Shown: positions 36,657-45,894, numbered from the stretch's first letter. The stretch: DNA of 64,000 nt from Capillimicrobium parvum (GCF_021172045.1 NZ_CP087164.1:5022001-5086000); one strand, 5' to 3'. Made by a program: numbers and translations. The notes: generated from the letters alone by a model not told the origin.

Positions 36657-37685
36657 TCGGTCACGGACACGAACACGAACCCGCCCGCGCCCGCGTTCAG
36701 CGCCGACGAACTGCGCCGCATCGAGTTGACCACGGCGGTGCGGGCGACCGACGCCCTGCCGAAGGTCGAAGGCGCCGGCGACGTCGTCGTCGACGGCGGA
36801 CAGCGCGTGCAGACCATGCACAACGGCGTCCGCGTGGTCGCCGACGGCTACTACGGCGCCTGGATGACGGAGATCATTCGCCGCCTGCACGGCCATCACG
36901 AGCCGCAGGAGGAGCTGGCGTTCGATGCGGTCGCCCGCCGCGTCGCGCAGACGAGCGACGCGCCGGTCATGATCGAGCTCGGCAGCTACTGGTCCTACTA
37001 CTCGCTGTGGCTGAGCGCCCTGATGCCGTCGACGCGCTGCATCTGCGTCGAGCCGGATGCGCCGCATCTCGAGGTGGGGCGGCGCAACTTCGCGCTCAAC
37101 GACCGGGATGCCACGTTCGTGCACGCGGCCGTCGGATCGCCCCATGGCGCAACGATGCGGATGCGTGCCGAGAGCGACGGTGCGCATCACCAGACGCCGG
37201 TCGTCACGCTCGACGGCCTCATGCGCGACCACGGCCTGACGAACGTCGATGTGCTGCTCAGCGACGTCCAGGGCGCCGAGACCGAGATGCTCCGCGGCGC
37301 GGCCGAGCTCGTGCGCGGCGGACGCATCCGCTTCCTCATCGTCTCCACCCACCACCACACGGTGAGCGGCGACCCGCTGACGCATCAGCGGTGCCTCGCC
37401 ACGCTGTGCGAGCACGGCGCGCACATCCTCGCGGACCACTCGGTCCTCGAGTCCTGCAGCGGCGACGGGCTGATCGTCGCGTGCACGCGTGCCGAGGACG
37501 CCGATCTGGAGATCCCGATGCCGATCGTGCGGGCGCGCGAGTCGCTCTTCGGCGATCCCGAGTACGAGCTCGCGCGCGCGATGCGGCCGACTGCCTATCC
37601 GCGGCGCGTCGCGGGGCGCCTCGTCGACCGCCTGGCTCAGGGCGCCACGCGCTGGCCGTCGCGGCGGACGCGAAACCAGCGGTAG
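36654..37685 (+). CDS. FkbM family methyltransferase
   Basis: A 343-residue SAM-dependent methyltransferase of the FkbM type, commonly methylating sugar hydroxyls. The SAM loop is MIELGSYWSYYSLWL (about residue 103), the acidic strand-2 end is CVEPD, and LLSDVQGAETEMLRG (about 202) is the characteristic FkbM motif IDVEG-like region. The ATG at 36654 is 7 bases after TAGGGT. The 3' end overlaps the convergent GH13 gene by 49 bases. The substrate is unknown. Confidence 0.85.
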   Translation: MSVTDTNTNPPAPAFSADELRRIELTTAVRATDALPKVEGAGDVVVDGGQRVQTMHNGVRVVADGYYGAWMTEIIRRLHGHHEPQEELAFDAVARRVAQTSDAPVMIELGSYWSYYSLWLSALMPSTRCICVEPDAPHLEVGRRNFALNDRDATFVHAAVGSPHGATMRMRAESDGAHHQTPVVTLDGLMRDHGLTNVDVLLSDVQGAETEMLRGAAELVRGGRIRFLIVSTHHHTVSGDPLTHQRCLATLCEHGAHILADHSVLESCSGDGLIVACTRAEDADLEIPMPIVRARESLFGDPEYELARAMRPTAYPRRVAGRLVDRLAQGATRWPSRRTRNQR

Positions 37686-39301
37686 CCGAACGGATCGAGC
37701 GGCACGGTGACCGCTCCGTCCCCGGGCACGACGTGCTCGTGCCCGAGGAGGTCCACCATCTCCTCGATCCCGCGCTCGAGCTCGACTCGTGCTTCGACCC
37801 GCTGGTCGGCGAAGGAGTGCAGCGCGACGACGGTGCCGTCCTCCCAGTCGGCGCGATGCGCGAACACCGCGGGGTGGCCCGAGTCGAGCGGCGTGCACCG
37901 GCCCCAGCCGAGCTCGGGGCACTCGCGCCGCCGGCGGATCAGCCGCTCCATCCAGGTCAGCAGCGAGTCGTGCTCACGCCGTTGCGCCGCGACGTTGACG
38001 CGCTCGGGCGTCCAGCCGTCGGCGTCGACGACCGGCCGGCAGAGCCGCGCGGCGTCGTCCACCGTCGAGAACCCGCCGTGCCGTTCGGCCGACCACTGCA
38101 TCGGCGCGCGCACGGAGTAGCGGCCCGGGATGTCGAGGTTCTCCGCCATCCCGATCTCCTCGCCGTAGAACAGCACCGGCGTGCCGGGCAGCGCGAAGGC
38201 GAGGCTGTACATCATGCGGATGCGGCGTTCGTCGCCGCCGACCATCGTCGGCAGCCGCTTGCGCAGCCCGCGCCCGTAGAGCTGCACGTCCGGGTCCGGC
38301 CCGAACGCGTCGAACACCTCGGCGCGTTCGTCGTCGGTCAGCTTGTCGAGCGTCAGCTCATCGTGGTTGCGGACGAAGTTCGCCCACTGGGAGTCGGCCG
38401 GGATCTCGGGCAGCGCCTCGAGTGCGGCGCGCAGCGGCGTTGCGTCGCCGCGCGCGAGAGCGAGGTACATCGCCTGGTTGATCGTGAAGCTGAGGACCAT
38501 GTGCAGTTCGTCGCCGTCCTCGTCGCCGAAGAACGCGCGCTGTTGGTCGGGCGCGAGGTTGACCTCGCCCATGAGGATCGCGTCGCCGCGCCGGCGGCCC
38601 ATGTAGCGGCGCAGGTCGCGCATGAGCTCGTGCGGGTCATGCAGCGCGCCCTTCGGCATGCCCATCGGCTCGAGCATGAACGGCACCGCGTCGACCCGGA
38701 ACCCGGCGAGACCCTGCGCCAGCCAGTAGCCGACGACCTGGGCGATCTCGTCGCGGACCTGCGGGTTGGCGACGTTGAGGTCGGGCTGGTGGGAGTAGAA
38801 GCGGTGCAGGTACCACTGCCGCGCCTTCGGATCCCACGCCCAGTTCGAGTTCTCCCGGTCCGGGAAGACGACGTCGCCCGGCTTCTCCGGCGGCTTCTCG
38901 TCCGCCCAGACGTAGAAGTCGTGGAAGGGCGAGCCGCGGTCGCGGCCCTGCTGGAACCACGGGTGGTCCTTCGACGAGTGGTTCATCACGAGGTCGGCGA
39001 CGACCCGGATGCCGCGGTCGTTGGCCGTCCGGATCAGCTCGGCGAAGTCGCCCGGCGTCCCGAGCCGCCCGTCGATCCCGTAGAAGTCGGTGATGTCGTA
39101 GCCGTCGTCGCGCTGCTTGCTCGGATAGAACGGCATGAGCCACAGGCAGCTGATCCCGAGGCCGGCCAGGTAGTCGATGCGGTTCGTCAGCCCGACGAGG
39201 TCGCCGCAGCCGTCGCCGTCGGAGTCGAGGAACGTCTCGACGTCGAGGCAGTAGACGACGGCGTTCTTCCACCACAGGTCGCTGGTCACCTTGCCGCGCA
39301 C
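37637..39301 (-). CDS. GH13 alpha-amylase family enzyme
   Basis: A 554-residue retaining alpha-glucoside hydrolase or transglucosidase related to trehalose synthase (maltose glucosyltransferase) and oligo-glucosidases. The nucleophile is D204 (GFRVDAV), the acid/base E246 (MGEVN) and the third carboxylate D314 (RNHDEL); DLVMNHSS (103-110) is region I. No TreS maltokinase extension is present, and a short C-terminal beta domain follows the barrel. No signal peptide, so intracellular, probably trehalose/maltose or glycogen metabolism. The GTG at 39301 gives the family-typical start just before DLWWKNAVVYCLDVETF; GTG 39289 is possible. Confidence 0.88.
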   Translation of the reverse strand: MRGKVTSDLWWKNAVVYCLDVETFLDSDGDGCGDLVGLTNRIDYLAGLGISCLWLMPFYPSKQRDDGYDITDFYGIDGRLGTPGDFAELIRTANDRGIRVVADLVMNHSSKDHPWFQQGRDRGSPFHDFYVWADEKPPEKPGDVVFPDRENSNWAWDPKARQWYLHRFYSHQPDLNVANPQVRDEIAQVVGYWLAQGLAGFRVDAVPFMLEPMGMPKGALHDPHELMRDLRRYMGRRRGDAILMGEVNLAPDQQRAFFGDEDGDELHMVLSFTINQAMYLALARGDATPLRAALEALPEIPADSQWANFVRNHDELTLDKLTDDERAEVFDAFGPDPDVQLYGRGLRKRLPTMVGGDERRIRMMYSLAFALPGTPVLFYGEEIGMAENLDIPGRYSVRAPMQWSAERHGGFSTVDDAARLCRPVVDADGWTPERVNVAAQRREHDSLLTWMERLIRRRRECPELGWGRCTPLDSGHPAVFAHRADWEDGTVVALHSFADQRVEARVELERGIEEMVDLLGHEHVVPGDGAVTVPLDPFGYRWFRVRRDGQRVAP

Positions 39302-39435
39302 ACGTTCCGTGGTACCCGGCTCGCGCCTCCACCGAGCGGTGAGGGGCGATGCGCCGTCTCCGTGACGCAAGTCCCGTCGCCTGCGTGGCGTTGCTCCGCA
39401 GCACGGACAGCTCGCCGCCGACGGGAGTCGGCCGG

Positions 39436-39609
39436 ATGCTTGATCATCGTCGGATGGTCATGTGGGTCTTGGTCGCCGCGGCCGGAGTCGGCGCCAGCGC
39501 GGTCGCCGCGGCGTCCGCACCTGCCGCCACGGAGGGCCCGCTCACGGGCGCATGGACCGTCCCGGCCTCGAGCACGCCGGTGGGCGACTCGTCGGGCGAG
39601 TCGCCCTAG
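39436..39609 (+). CDS. Small exported peptide, hypothetical
   Basis: A 57-residue open frame starting with a signal-peptide-like segment (MWVLVAAAGVGASAVAAASA) and a short mature tail rich in Ser, Pro and Gly. No family and no ribosome-binding site. It lies between the divergent GH13 start and the end of a lipoprotein gene. GC-skewed codon use is compatible with coding, but a chance frame is possible. Confidence 0.35.
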   Translation: MLDHRRMVMWVLVAAAGVGASAVAAASAPAATEGPLTGAWTVPASSTPVGDSSGESP

Positions 39610-39641
39610 CCCCGGTCTGATGCGCGACGCACCCAGGTCGG

Positions 39642-40442
39642 TCACTCGTCGACGTACCGCGCCCGCATCCGCGGCACGTACGTCTCCCCGCCGATCTGCG
39701 TCTCGTAGGACTTGCTTCCGGTGATGACGCCATAGACGGTGATGACGTCCTCCTCGGCTCCCGAGATGTGCCCCTCGTAGTTGACCCAGATGTTGTCGTC
39801 CCAGAAGCCGTAGCCCTGATCGGAGACGGAGAGCAGCATGAAGCCGCCGCCGTACGAGGACTCCTGGATCTGGAAGATCTGCCCCCGGTAGACGACCTTC
39901 GTTCCGCGGTAGCCGTCGGCGTTCTTCTCGAGCTGGTTGTATGGGACGGTGGTCGCGCTCGCCTTGAAGTCCGCCTCCGCCTGCTGGGCGGCGGCGATCC
40001 GGCGCTGGCGCGCCTCCTCGCGACGCTGCCGCAGCGCCGCGAGCTCGGCGGCGTTGCGCCGGCGGACGACCGTGACGCGCTCGTACGTGGCGGTGCGGCC
40101 GCGCATGGTCGCGGCGATCTGGAAGTCCTGGCTGCCGAGGTGCAGCCTGCGGCTCTGTGACCACGAGCCGTCGGCGGCGACGTCGGCGGGCGTGTCCTCG
40201 ACGAGCACGTCGGCCCCCGACTCGGTCTTGCCCTTCAGCGTGATGCGGTCGCGCCGCACTTCCGCCCCGTCGTCGGGCGAGCGGACGTCGAGCTGCACCG
40301 GCGGCTTGGACGGCGCCTCGGCCTCGCGGGTCTTCGCGGTGGCCGTCTCGGCCGCCGTGTCGCCGCCAGACGCCGAGTCGCCGCATCCGGCGAGCACGAT
40401 CGCGGCGAGAGCAGGCACGAGCAGCAGGGACAGACGGGACAT
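39642..40442 (-). CDS. Lipoprotein with Ig-like segment and coiled coil
   Basis: A 266-residue exported lipoprotein. The lipobox is VLAGC (Cys at about 20), followed by a Thr/Ala linker, an Ig-like stretch (LDVRSPDDGAEVRRDRITLKGK) as in glucodextranase-B-type domains, an Arg/Ala/Glu-rich helix (residues 130-160) and a C-terminal domain resembling OB-fold 'tolerance' proteins (YRGTKVVYRGQIFQI). AGGAGGA lies 7 bases before the ATG. Probably co-transcribed with the DUF6569-like gene 50 bases upstream. Function unknown. Confidence 0.75.
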   Translation of the reverse strand: MSRLSLLLVPALAAIVLAGCGDSASGGDTAAETATAKTREAEAPSKPPVQLDVRSPDDGAEVRRDRITLKGKTESGADVLVEDTPADVAADGSWSQSRRLHLGSQDFQIAATMRGRTATYERVTVVRRRNAAELAALRQRREEARQRRIAAAQQAEADFKASATTVPYNQLEKNADGYRGTKVVYRGQIFQIQESSYGGGFMLLSVSDQGYGFWDDNIWVNYEGHISGAEEDVITVYGVITGSKSYETQIGGETYVPRMRARYVDE

Positions 40443-40492
40443 GGACGATTCCTCCTTGGTCAGTGGCCAGCGGCGGCCCGGGTCGCGCACCT

Positions 40493-41488
40493 TCACGCCG
40501 TCCGCGGCCGCCGCGACGGACGCGTGATCGCGGCGCGGGCGGCGTTCGGCTGCGCCGGGAAGGCGGTGAACTGGACGAGCTCGTCGAGCGCCACCAGCCC
40601 CGCCCCGCCGACGCCCCTGGTCCGGAACCGCAGCTCGGACCCGAGCCCGATCCCGTCTCGGTGCGTGAGCGGCGCGCCGAGGACCCGGCTCAGGAACGGC
40701 GTCGGGTCGACGGGCGGCGGTGGCGGCGCATCGGTCTCGGCCTCGAGCGCGTCGAGCGCGTAGCCGTGGACGAGCGGCCCGTGCAGGCTCGCGAACGCGT
40801 CCGGCCGGCTGACGAAGTCGAGCACCGCGACCGCGCCGGCGATCGCCACGATCGCGCCGGTCTGGCCGTCGTGGAGGGGAATCGCCTTCTCGTACGCCCG
40901 CAGGTCGCCGCGCCGGCGCTCGAAGACGTCGTGCATCGCCTGCGTGGGCGAGTCGACCGAGAGCCGCGCGGACTTCGCGGCGACCTCCGACCACACCGCG
41001 CCCTGCTGCGCCCGCGCCTCGCCCCCCGCGGCCCGCTGCGCGCCGGCCTGCTCGTTCTTCATCCGGCGCAGCGACGGATACGCCGCCTGCGGCGCCGGCC
41101 GGAACGCCTCGGCGTGGCGCGAGCCGTCCCACCGGCCCTGCTCGACGCAGCTCACCGGAACCGACGCGCTCGCCATCGCTCCGACGAGCACGGACACGTC
41201 GAACGTGCGGTTCTGCTGGGCGCCGAGGACCTCCTCGCCCTCATAGAGCAGCACCGGCTTGTCGGTCGGGTTGACGACGATCAGGTCGTTGACCGACGCC
41301 CCGCCGCCGAGCTCCTTGATGGTCACCCCCAGCGCGCAGCCCCGCGCGAACGAGCGGTACTCGAGCCGCGGCGCCGGGCCGTAGATCGGGAAGACGGCAA
41401 GCGCGCCGGCGACGTCGGGCGCACCGACGCGCAGGGGCGCGCCAAGGTGGTCGGCGAGGGTGGGCGGTACGACTGATGCGGTGGTCAC
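40493..41488 (-). CDS. DUF6569/ARPP-1-like protein
   Basis: A 331-residue cytoplasmic protein resembling DUF6569 (ARPP-1). Family-like blocks are GALAVFPIYG near residue 30, VNPTDKPVLLYEGEEVLGAQQNRTF (about 72-96, split by a turn) and VPVSCVEQGRW near residue 110. Biochemical role unknown. A strong AAAGGAG precedes the GTG. It diverges from the ImmA/IrrE protease and probably forms an operon with the downstream lipoprotein. Confidence 0.75.
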   Translation of the reverse strand: MTTASVVPPTLADHLGAPLRVGAPDVAGALAVFPIYGPAPRLEYRSFARGCALGVTIKELGGGASVNDLIVVNPTDKPVLLYEGEEVLGAQQNRTFDVSVLVGAMASASVPVSCVEQGRWDGSRHAEAFRPAPQAAYPSLRRMKNEQAGAQRAAGGEARAQQGAVWSEVAAKSARLSVDSPTQAMHDVFERRRGDLRAYEKAIPLHDGQTGAIVAIAGAVAVLDFVSRPDAFASLHGPLVHGYALDALEAETDAPPPPPVDPTPFLSRVLGAPLTHRDGIGLGSELRFRTRGVGGAGLVALDELVQFTAFPAQPNAARAAITRPSRRPRTA

Positions 41489-41581
41489 TGGGGCGGCTCC
41501 TTTCGTCCCCGAGGAGTCGCGGCGTCCGGGCGCGAACTGACAGCGGTTGAGGACCCCTCAGCGGCGGCCGATACTCGGACC

Positions 41582-42373
41582 GTGGCGAGCATCCACACCA
41601 ACCGGGGGGCCAAACGGGCGCGGGGCGCGCGCGAGACGCTCGGCATCCCGCTCGACGAGCCGCTGCCCGATCTGCTCGGCGTCGTGGAGGACCGCGCGGG
41701 CGTCCACGTCGTCGTGCTGGACCTCGCGGACGGCGTGGCCGGCGCGTATCTGCCGAGGCCCGACTGTCCGCTCGCGTTCGTCAACGGCACCGAGGCGCTC
41801 GTGCGCCAGCGGTTCACGCTCGCCCACGAGCTCGGCCACCACTGGATCGGCCATGGGGCGACGGTCGACGAGGTCGCGACGATCTTCGGCTCCGGCCGCG
41901 ACCCGCGCGAGATCGAGGCGAACGCGTTCGCCGCCGAGTTCCTCCTGCCGCGGGCCGCCGTGAAGCGGCTGTTCGACGGTCGCCGGTCGCTCCCCGTCGG
42001 CCTCGACAGCGTCGTGCGGATCGCGGTCGCCTTCGGCCTGAGCGCGCAGATGGTCCGCATCAAGCTCGAGACGTGCGGCGTGCTCGACGATCCGGAGCGC
42101 ATCGCGCGCCTCGACGCGGAGATCGCGGGCGACCAGCATCTGGAGCTGCGACGCCGGCTCGATCTCGAGCCGCTCGACGACGGGCTCAGCCGCGCCGGCC
42201 GGCGGCGACCGCGCGTGCCGGAGCCGCTGCGCGGCAGCGCGTTGGGTCTCTACCTCACCGGCGAGATCGATCTGGATGCGCTCGCCGCCCGAACGGGCCG
42301 CCGCAACAGCGAGGTGGCCCGGATGCTCGGCAACCTCGGGCTCACCGCGACGGCCGCCGCGCCGTCAGGCTGA
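41582..42373 (+). CDS. ImmA/IrrE family metallo-endopeptidase
   Basis: A 263-residue zinc peptidase of the ImmA/IrrE (COG2856) family, which typically cleaves a partner XRE repressor. The zinc motif is HELGHH (about residues 81-86) and the downstream Glu is in EIEANAFAAEFLLP. The C-terminal 80 residues are helical with Arg-rich loops and are specific to this protein. It converges with, and overlaps by 9 bases, the XRE-regulator gene at 42365-43027, its likely target. GTG start. Confidence 0.88.
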   Translation: MASIHTNRGAKRARGARETLGIPLDEPLPDLLGVVEDRAGVHVVVLDLADGVAGAYLPRPDCPLAFVNGTEALVRQRFTLAHELGHHWIGHGATVDEVATIFGSGRDPREIEANAFAAEFLLPRAAVKRLFDGRRSLPVGLDSVVRIAVAFGLSAQMVRIKLETCGVLDDPERIARLDAEIAGDQHLELRRRLDLEPLDDGLSRAGRRRPRVPEPLRGSALGLYLTGEIDLDALAARTGRRNSEVARMLGNLGLTATAAAPSG

Positions 42374-43027
42374 GCGGCCGCCACGGAACAGCTCGTCGAC
42401 CTCGTCCCACCGCTCACCGGGCGCGGCGAGGGCGTCGGCGAGCACCTCGAGGTCGGCTCGGACCTCGCCGGCGGCCTGATCCTCGGCGCGGAACATCGGC
42501 GCGGCAGCTGCGGCGGCGGGCGCTGCCGGCACTGTCCAGCCGCTCATCCCCCCGGCCGCCTCGAGCTCGCGTCCGTCGATCCCGAGGACACTCCCGAGCG
42601 CCGTGAGCAGCCGGCGGGACACGCGGTTCGGGTCGAGCTCGCCCCGTTCCATCTGCGTGACGTAGGCGGCGGTCTTCGGTCTCGCTGCGGGCGGCAGCGC
42701 GAAGGTGTCGGTGAGCCGCCCGGCGAGGTCCGCCACGCTCAGCTTCGCCCGCTTGCGCAGGCGCGGAATGAGCGACGGCCAGAGCCCCGCCTCGTCCCCG
42801 CCGGCCGCCATCGCCTCGGCGACGATCGGCTCGGCCTCGAGCGCGGCGAGCGCGGCGGCGTCGTAGTCCGGCTCCGGCGCCCAGGTCAGGAAGGTGGCGA
42901 GGTCGTCGGCGAGCGCGTCGCGTTCCGCCGGTTCGACGCGCTCGAGGTACGCGTTGACGTCCGGTCGCCGGCCGTCGTTCCAGGCGTCGATGAACTCGCT
43001 GAGGACGCGCTCACGCATGGTGGTCAC
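42365..43027 (-). CDS. XRE-type helix-turn-helix regulator
   Basis: A 220-residue protein. Residues 10-60 match the sigma-associated pattern (DAWNDGRRPDVNAYLERVEPAERDALADDL, given in parts), and the middle (about 85-155) is a lambda-repressor-like helix-turn-helix (LRKRAKLSVADLAGRL...YVTQMERGELDP). The C-terminus is Ala-rich then acidic. It overlaps the end of the sigma gene by 17 bases, so it is translationally coupled to it and is a plausible partner or anti-sigma-like control protein. GTG 43027 has GGAGG 9 bases upstream; ATG 43018 does not. Confidence 0.78.
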   Translation of the reverse strand: MTTMRERVLSEFIDAWNDGRRPDVNAYLERVEPAERDALADDLATFLTWAPEPDYDAAALAALEAEPIVAEAMAAGGDEAGLWPSLIPRLRKRAKLSVADLAGRLTDTFALPPAARPKTAAYVTQMERGELDPNRVSRRLLTALGSVLGIDGRELEAAGGMSGWTVPAAPAAAAAAPMFRAEDQAAGEVRADLEVLADALAAPGERWDEVDELFRGGRSA

Positions 43028-43715
43028 GGAGGATCGCCTCCAGTTGCTTCATGCCGCGGCGGCGCCGCTGATACACGTTGTCGAGGGTGATGTCCAGCCG
43101 AGCGGCGACCTCGTCGCTCGGCGTCGGGTCGACGATGGTCAGCCAGAGGACTTCGCGGTACTTGTCGTTCCTGACCTGCGTGATGCCCCAGGCGGCGAGG
43201 TCGCTCATCTCCTGGAGCCGCTCCTCGTCGGCCTCGACCTCGGCCATGAGCTCCTCGAGCGCGATCGAGTGCTTCGCGATCGCGCTGTCGTACGGGCTCG
43301 ACTCGGAGTCCTCGTAATGGTCGTCGAGGCTGCCGGAGGCGCGCTTCGCGTGGCGCCACTCGCGGCGCCCGAAGTCCTTGCACGAGTTGAAGACGCACGT
43401 CTTGAACGCGACGCGGAACTGCCCGAGCGCCGCGCCGTCGAAGTTCTCGCCCATCGCGACGACCCGCAGGTATGCCTCCTGGACGGCGTCGTCGACGTCG
43501 TGGGCGGGGATCCGGCTGCCGTCGTTGAACCTGAACGTCTGGACGACGGCCCTGACACGGTCGAAGTTGCGCAGCGCCACGCGCTGCCACATCTGGGCGG
43601 CACGCCCGGCGTCGCCGCGCTCGCGGTGGTGGCAGAAGAGCCGGAACAGCTCCTCCTCCCGCAGGCGTCCGACCGACGTCGCGTCGCGGTCGTGTTCGGC
43701 TGGTCGATTCGGCAT
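43011..43715 (-). CDS. ECF-type sigma-70 family factor
   Basis: A 234-residue sigma factor. Region 2 contains DVDDAVQEAYLRVVAMGENFDG and a Lys/Arg-rich stretch (FGRREWRHAKRAS); region 4 is near the C-terminus (YREVLWLTIVDPTPSDEVAARLDI-type helix-turn-helix, ending YQRRRRGMKQLEAIL). There is no region 1.1 or 3. The ATG at 43715 avoids overlap with the divergent AAA gene; a GTG at 43754 is in frame. It heads an operon with the XRE gene. Confidence 0.85.
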   Translation of the reverse strand: MPNRPAEHDRDATSVGRLREEELFRLFCHHRERGDAGRAAQMWQRVALRNFDRVRAVVQTFRFNDGSRIPAHDVDDAVQEAYLRVVAMGENFDGAALGQFRVAFKTCVFNSCKDFGRREWRHAKRASGSLDDHYEDSESSPYDSAIAKHSIALEELMAEVEADEERLQEMSDLAAWGITQVRNDKYREVLWLTIVDPTPSDEVAARLDITLDNVYQRRRRGMKQLEAILRDHHA

Positions 43716-43789
43716 CTGATGGTCATGTCGCAATGGCCGGACGCAATCTGACACGTCAGGCGGCGGCGGTCCGTGACGACCTGGATTCG

Positions 43790-44857
43790 ATGCCCTCTCC
43801 CGCCGTCCCCATCGTCCCGGTCGCTCCCTGTCTCGACCTCTCCGACGGAACCTGGTCCTCGACCGCTTTCACCGAGCGCGCGCTGGGCGAGGGCCTGCGC
43901 CACGTGCGCCGCGGGTCGTTCCCGTGCGGGGACGTGACGCTGGCCGAGCTGCTCGCGCTCGGCGACGTCGAGGTCGCCGAGCACCTGACCGGCGCGCTCG
44001 CCGTGCTGCTGCGCATCGAGCCGCGGATGCTCGTCCTCGTGTCCGTGTCGCGCGGCAACGGCGAGTTGACGGTGGCGGGCGCGGATCGCGGGGACGTCGA
44101 TCGGGTCACCGCGGATCTCGTGGCGAACCTCCGCCAGGAGCCCAGCGCCGACCAGGACGAGGTGCTGGTCGGCTTCTGGGCGCACGGCGCGGTGCCTCCG
44201 CGCGCGCGCCGCCGGCTTCGCGCGCCGGCGTGGTCGGAGATCGCCGGCAACTACGCGGCCTCGACCGGCTCTGGGCTGACCGAGCTGATGGCGGCGACGG
44301 AGCCCGGTCCCGGCGGGCTCGTCCTCTGGCACGGCGAGCCGGGGACCGGGAAGTCGCATGCGCTGCGCGCGTTGATCCGGGAGTGGCGGCGCTGGTGCGA
44401 CGCCCACTTCATCGCCGACCCCGAGACGTTCCTCGGCCCGGACGCGGGCTACCTGCTGGGCACGCTCCTGCGCTCCTCGCGGCACGGTCGTGGTCAGCTG
44501 ATCATCCTCGAGGACGCCGGCGAGCTGCTCGCGGCGGACGCCCGCGCGGTTGCCGGCCAAGCGCTGTCACGGCTGCTGAACGTCAGCGACGGCCTGCTCG
44601 GCGAGGGCCTGCGCGCCGTGGTGCTGGTCACGACGAACGAGCCGCTGCGGCGGCTGCATCCGGCGGTCGTGCGGCCGGGGCGGTGCTGGGCGGAGGTCGA
44701 GTTCGCGCGGCTTGATGCCTCGGCTGCGGACGCGTGGCTGCAGGCGCGGGGGGTCGACGCCCGAGCCGGTCGCGCGATGACGCTGGCCGAGCTCTACGCG
44801 CTCGCGCGTGGGCGGTTGCTGGACGACACGGCGCCGGTCGGCTTCGCGCCCGGGTGA
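43790..44857 (+). CDS. AAA ATPase, DUF5925 type
   Basis: A 355-residue AAA+ ATPase. An N-terminal DUF5925-like domain (about 1-130) precedes the ATPase core: Walker A GEPGTGKSHALRALI (about residue 182), Walker B LIILEDAGELL, sensor 1 VLVTTNEPLRRLHPAVVRPGRC. The arginine finger is in RPGRC. Actinobacterial relatives share this layout. Cellular role unknown; placed with the ECF/XRE/ImmA group. ATG 43790 leaves 74 bases to the divergent sigma gene; ATG 43733 is the alternative start. Confidence 0.82.
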   Translation: MPSPAVPIVPVAPCLDLSDGTWSSTAFTERALGEGLRHVRRGSFPCGDVTLAELLALGDVEVAEHLTGALAVLLRIEPRMLVLVSVSRGNGELTVAGADRGDVDRVTADLVANLRQEPSADQDEVLVGFWAHGAVPPRARRRLRAPAWSEIAGNYAASTGSGLTELMAATEPGPGGLVLWHGEPGTGKSHALRALIREWRRWCDAHFIADPETFLGPDAGYLLGTLLRSSRHGRGQLIILEDAGELLAADARAVAGQALSRLLNVSDGLLGEGLRAVVLVTTNEPLRRLHPAVVRPGRCWAEVEFARLDASAADAWLQARGVDARAGRAMTLAELYALARGRLLDDTAPVGFAPG

Positions 44858-44865
44858 GTCCCACG

Positions 44866-45894
44866 TCACAGCCGGTAGAGGCGCCGGGCGTTCTCGCGCA
44901 GGATCATCAGCGCCGCCTCCTCGGCCTCCTGTGCGTTCAGCAGCTCGGGCAGGACCTCGGCCAGGGCATCCCGCCACCACGTCGCGGCGAGGTAGTACAG
45001 CTCCGGCGTGCGTGCGGCGTCCGAGGCGTAGAGCAGCTTGGACACGGGGCCCAGTTCGAGCGCCTCGCGCAGCGCCTGCGCCGGGCGCGCCACGTGCGGG
45101 ATCGTGAGCGACAGGTCGAAGAAGACGTTGGCGTACACGTGCGCCAGCCATCCGGCCTCGCGCACGAACGGGTAGCAGTGCAGGAGGACGAACGGCGTGG
45201 CGGCGAAGCGCTCGATCAGGGGCTTGAGGTGGCCCGGGTCGGCTCTAGGCAGGTAGAGGTCGCCGTCGCCGAACCCCGTGTGGACCTGTACGGGGAGCGG
45301 ATCGCCGGTGGCCTCGTTGGCCTCCAGCGCCGCGACGACGACGGCGGCCATGGCGCGCCCGGTGACGCGGTTGTCGTCATCCTCCGTCCCGGCGGCTGCG
45401 GTCAGGTCGAGGCCGCCGCGGTAGGCGGCGATGGTCTTCAGGCCGGCGAAGCCGTCCGCGCGAGCGGACCCGACGGCGGCGCGCACCGCGTCGAGCCCGC
45501 CATCCTCGGCCACGCGCTCGATGCGGAGCACCGGGCGCGCCGTACACCCGGCGAGCGCACCGAGCTCCGCGCAGCCGGTGCCCGTCCCGGGGGGCGGGAA
45601 GCCGTCGTCGATGAGCAGCACCTCGGTGTCCGTGGCGCGCAGCAGCTCCGCGGCGTAGCCGGCCGGGTCGCTCTCGAGCCGGTGGCGGTGCACCGCGTGC
45701 TCGCTCGGCTCGAGCTCGAAGAACGCGGCCAGGGCACGGATCGCCCGCCGGTACGTGATGCCGGTGGCGATGTGCGGCCATTGTCTCGGGTCGTTGCTCT
45801 CGCTGAACAGCCCGCGGAACTCGTCGAGCGTCGGCTCCGAGAGCAGGATGCCGTGCGCGTGGTGGTCGACGAGCGGGATCGACGTGAGGTCCAT
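44866..45894 (-). CDS. Amidohydrolase
   Basis: A 342-residue metal-dependent hydrolase (amidohydrolase_2/PTE superfamily). It begins IPLVDHHAHGIL with the HxH metal motif (H11/H13), has PVQVHTGFGDGDL with the third His near residue 210, LLHCYPFVREAGWL with another His near 245, and LLYASDAARTPE with the catalytic Asp near 290. It overlaps the glutamine synthetase stop by one base (TGATG), so both are co-translated. In fungi FluG fuses these two domains in the same functional unit, suggesting a joint role in amide or gamma-glutamyl compound metabolism. Confidence 0.88.
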   Translation of the reverse strand: MDLTSIPLVDHHAHGILLSEPTLDEFRGLFSESNDPRQWPHIATGITYRRAIRALAAFFELEPSEHAVHRHRLESDPAGYAAELLRATDTEVLLIDDGFPPPGTGTGCAELGALAGCTARPVLRIERVAEDGGLDAVRAAVGSARADGFAGLKTIAAYRGGLDLTAAAGTEDDDNRVTGRAMAAVVVAALEANEATGDPLPVQVHTGFGDGDLYLPRADPGHLKPLIERFAATPFVLLHCYPFVREAGWLAHVYANVFFDLSLTIPHVARPAQALREALELGPVSKLLYASDAARTPELYYLAATWWRDALAEVLPELLNAQEAEEAALMILRENARRLYRL

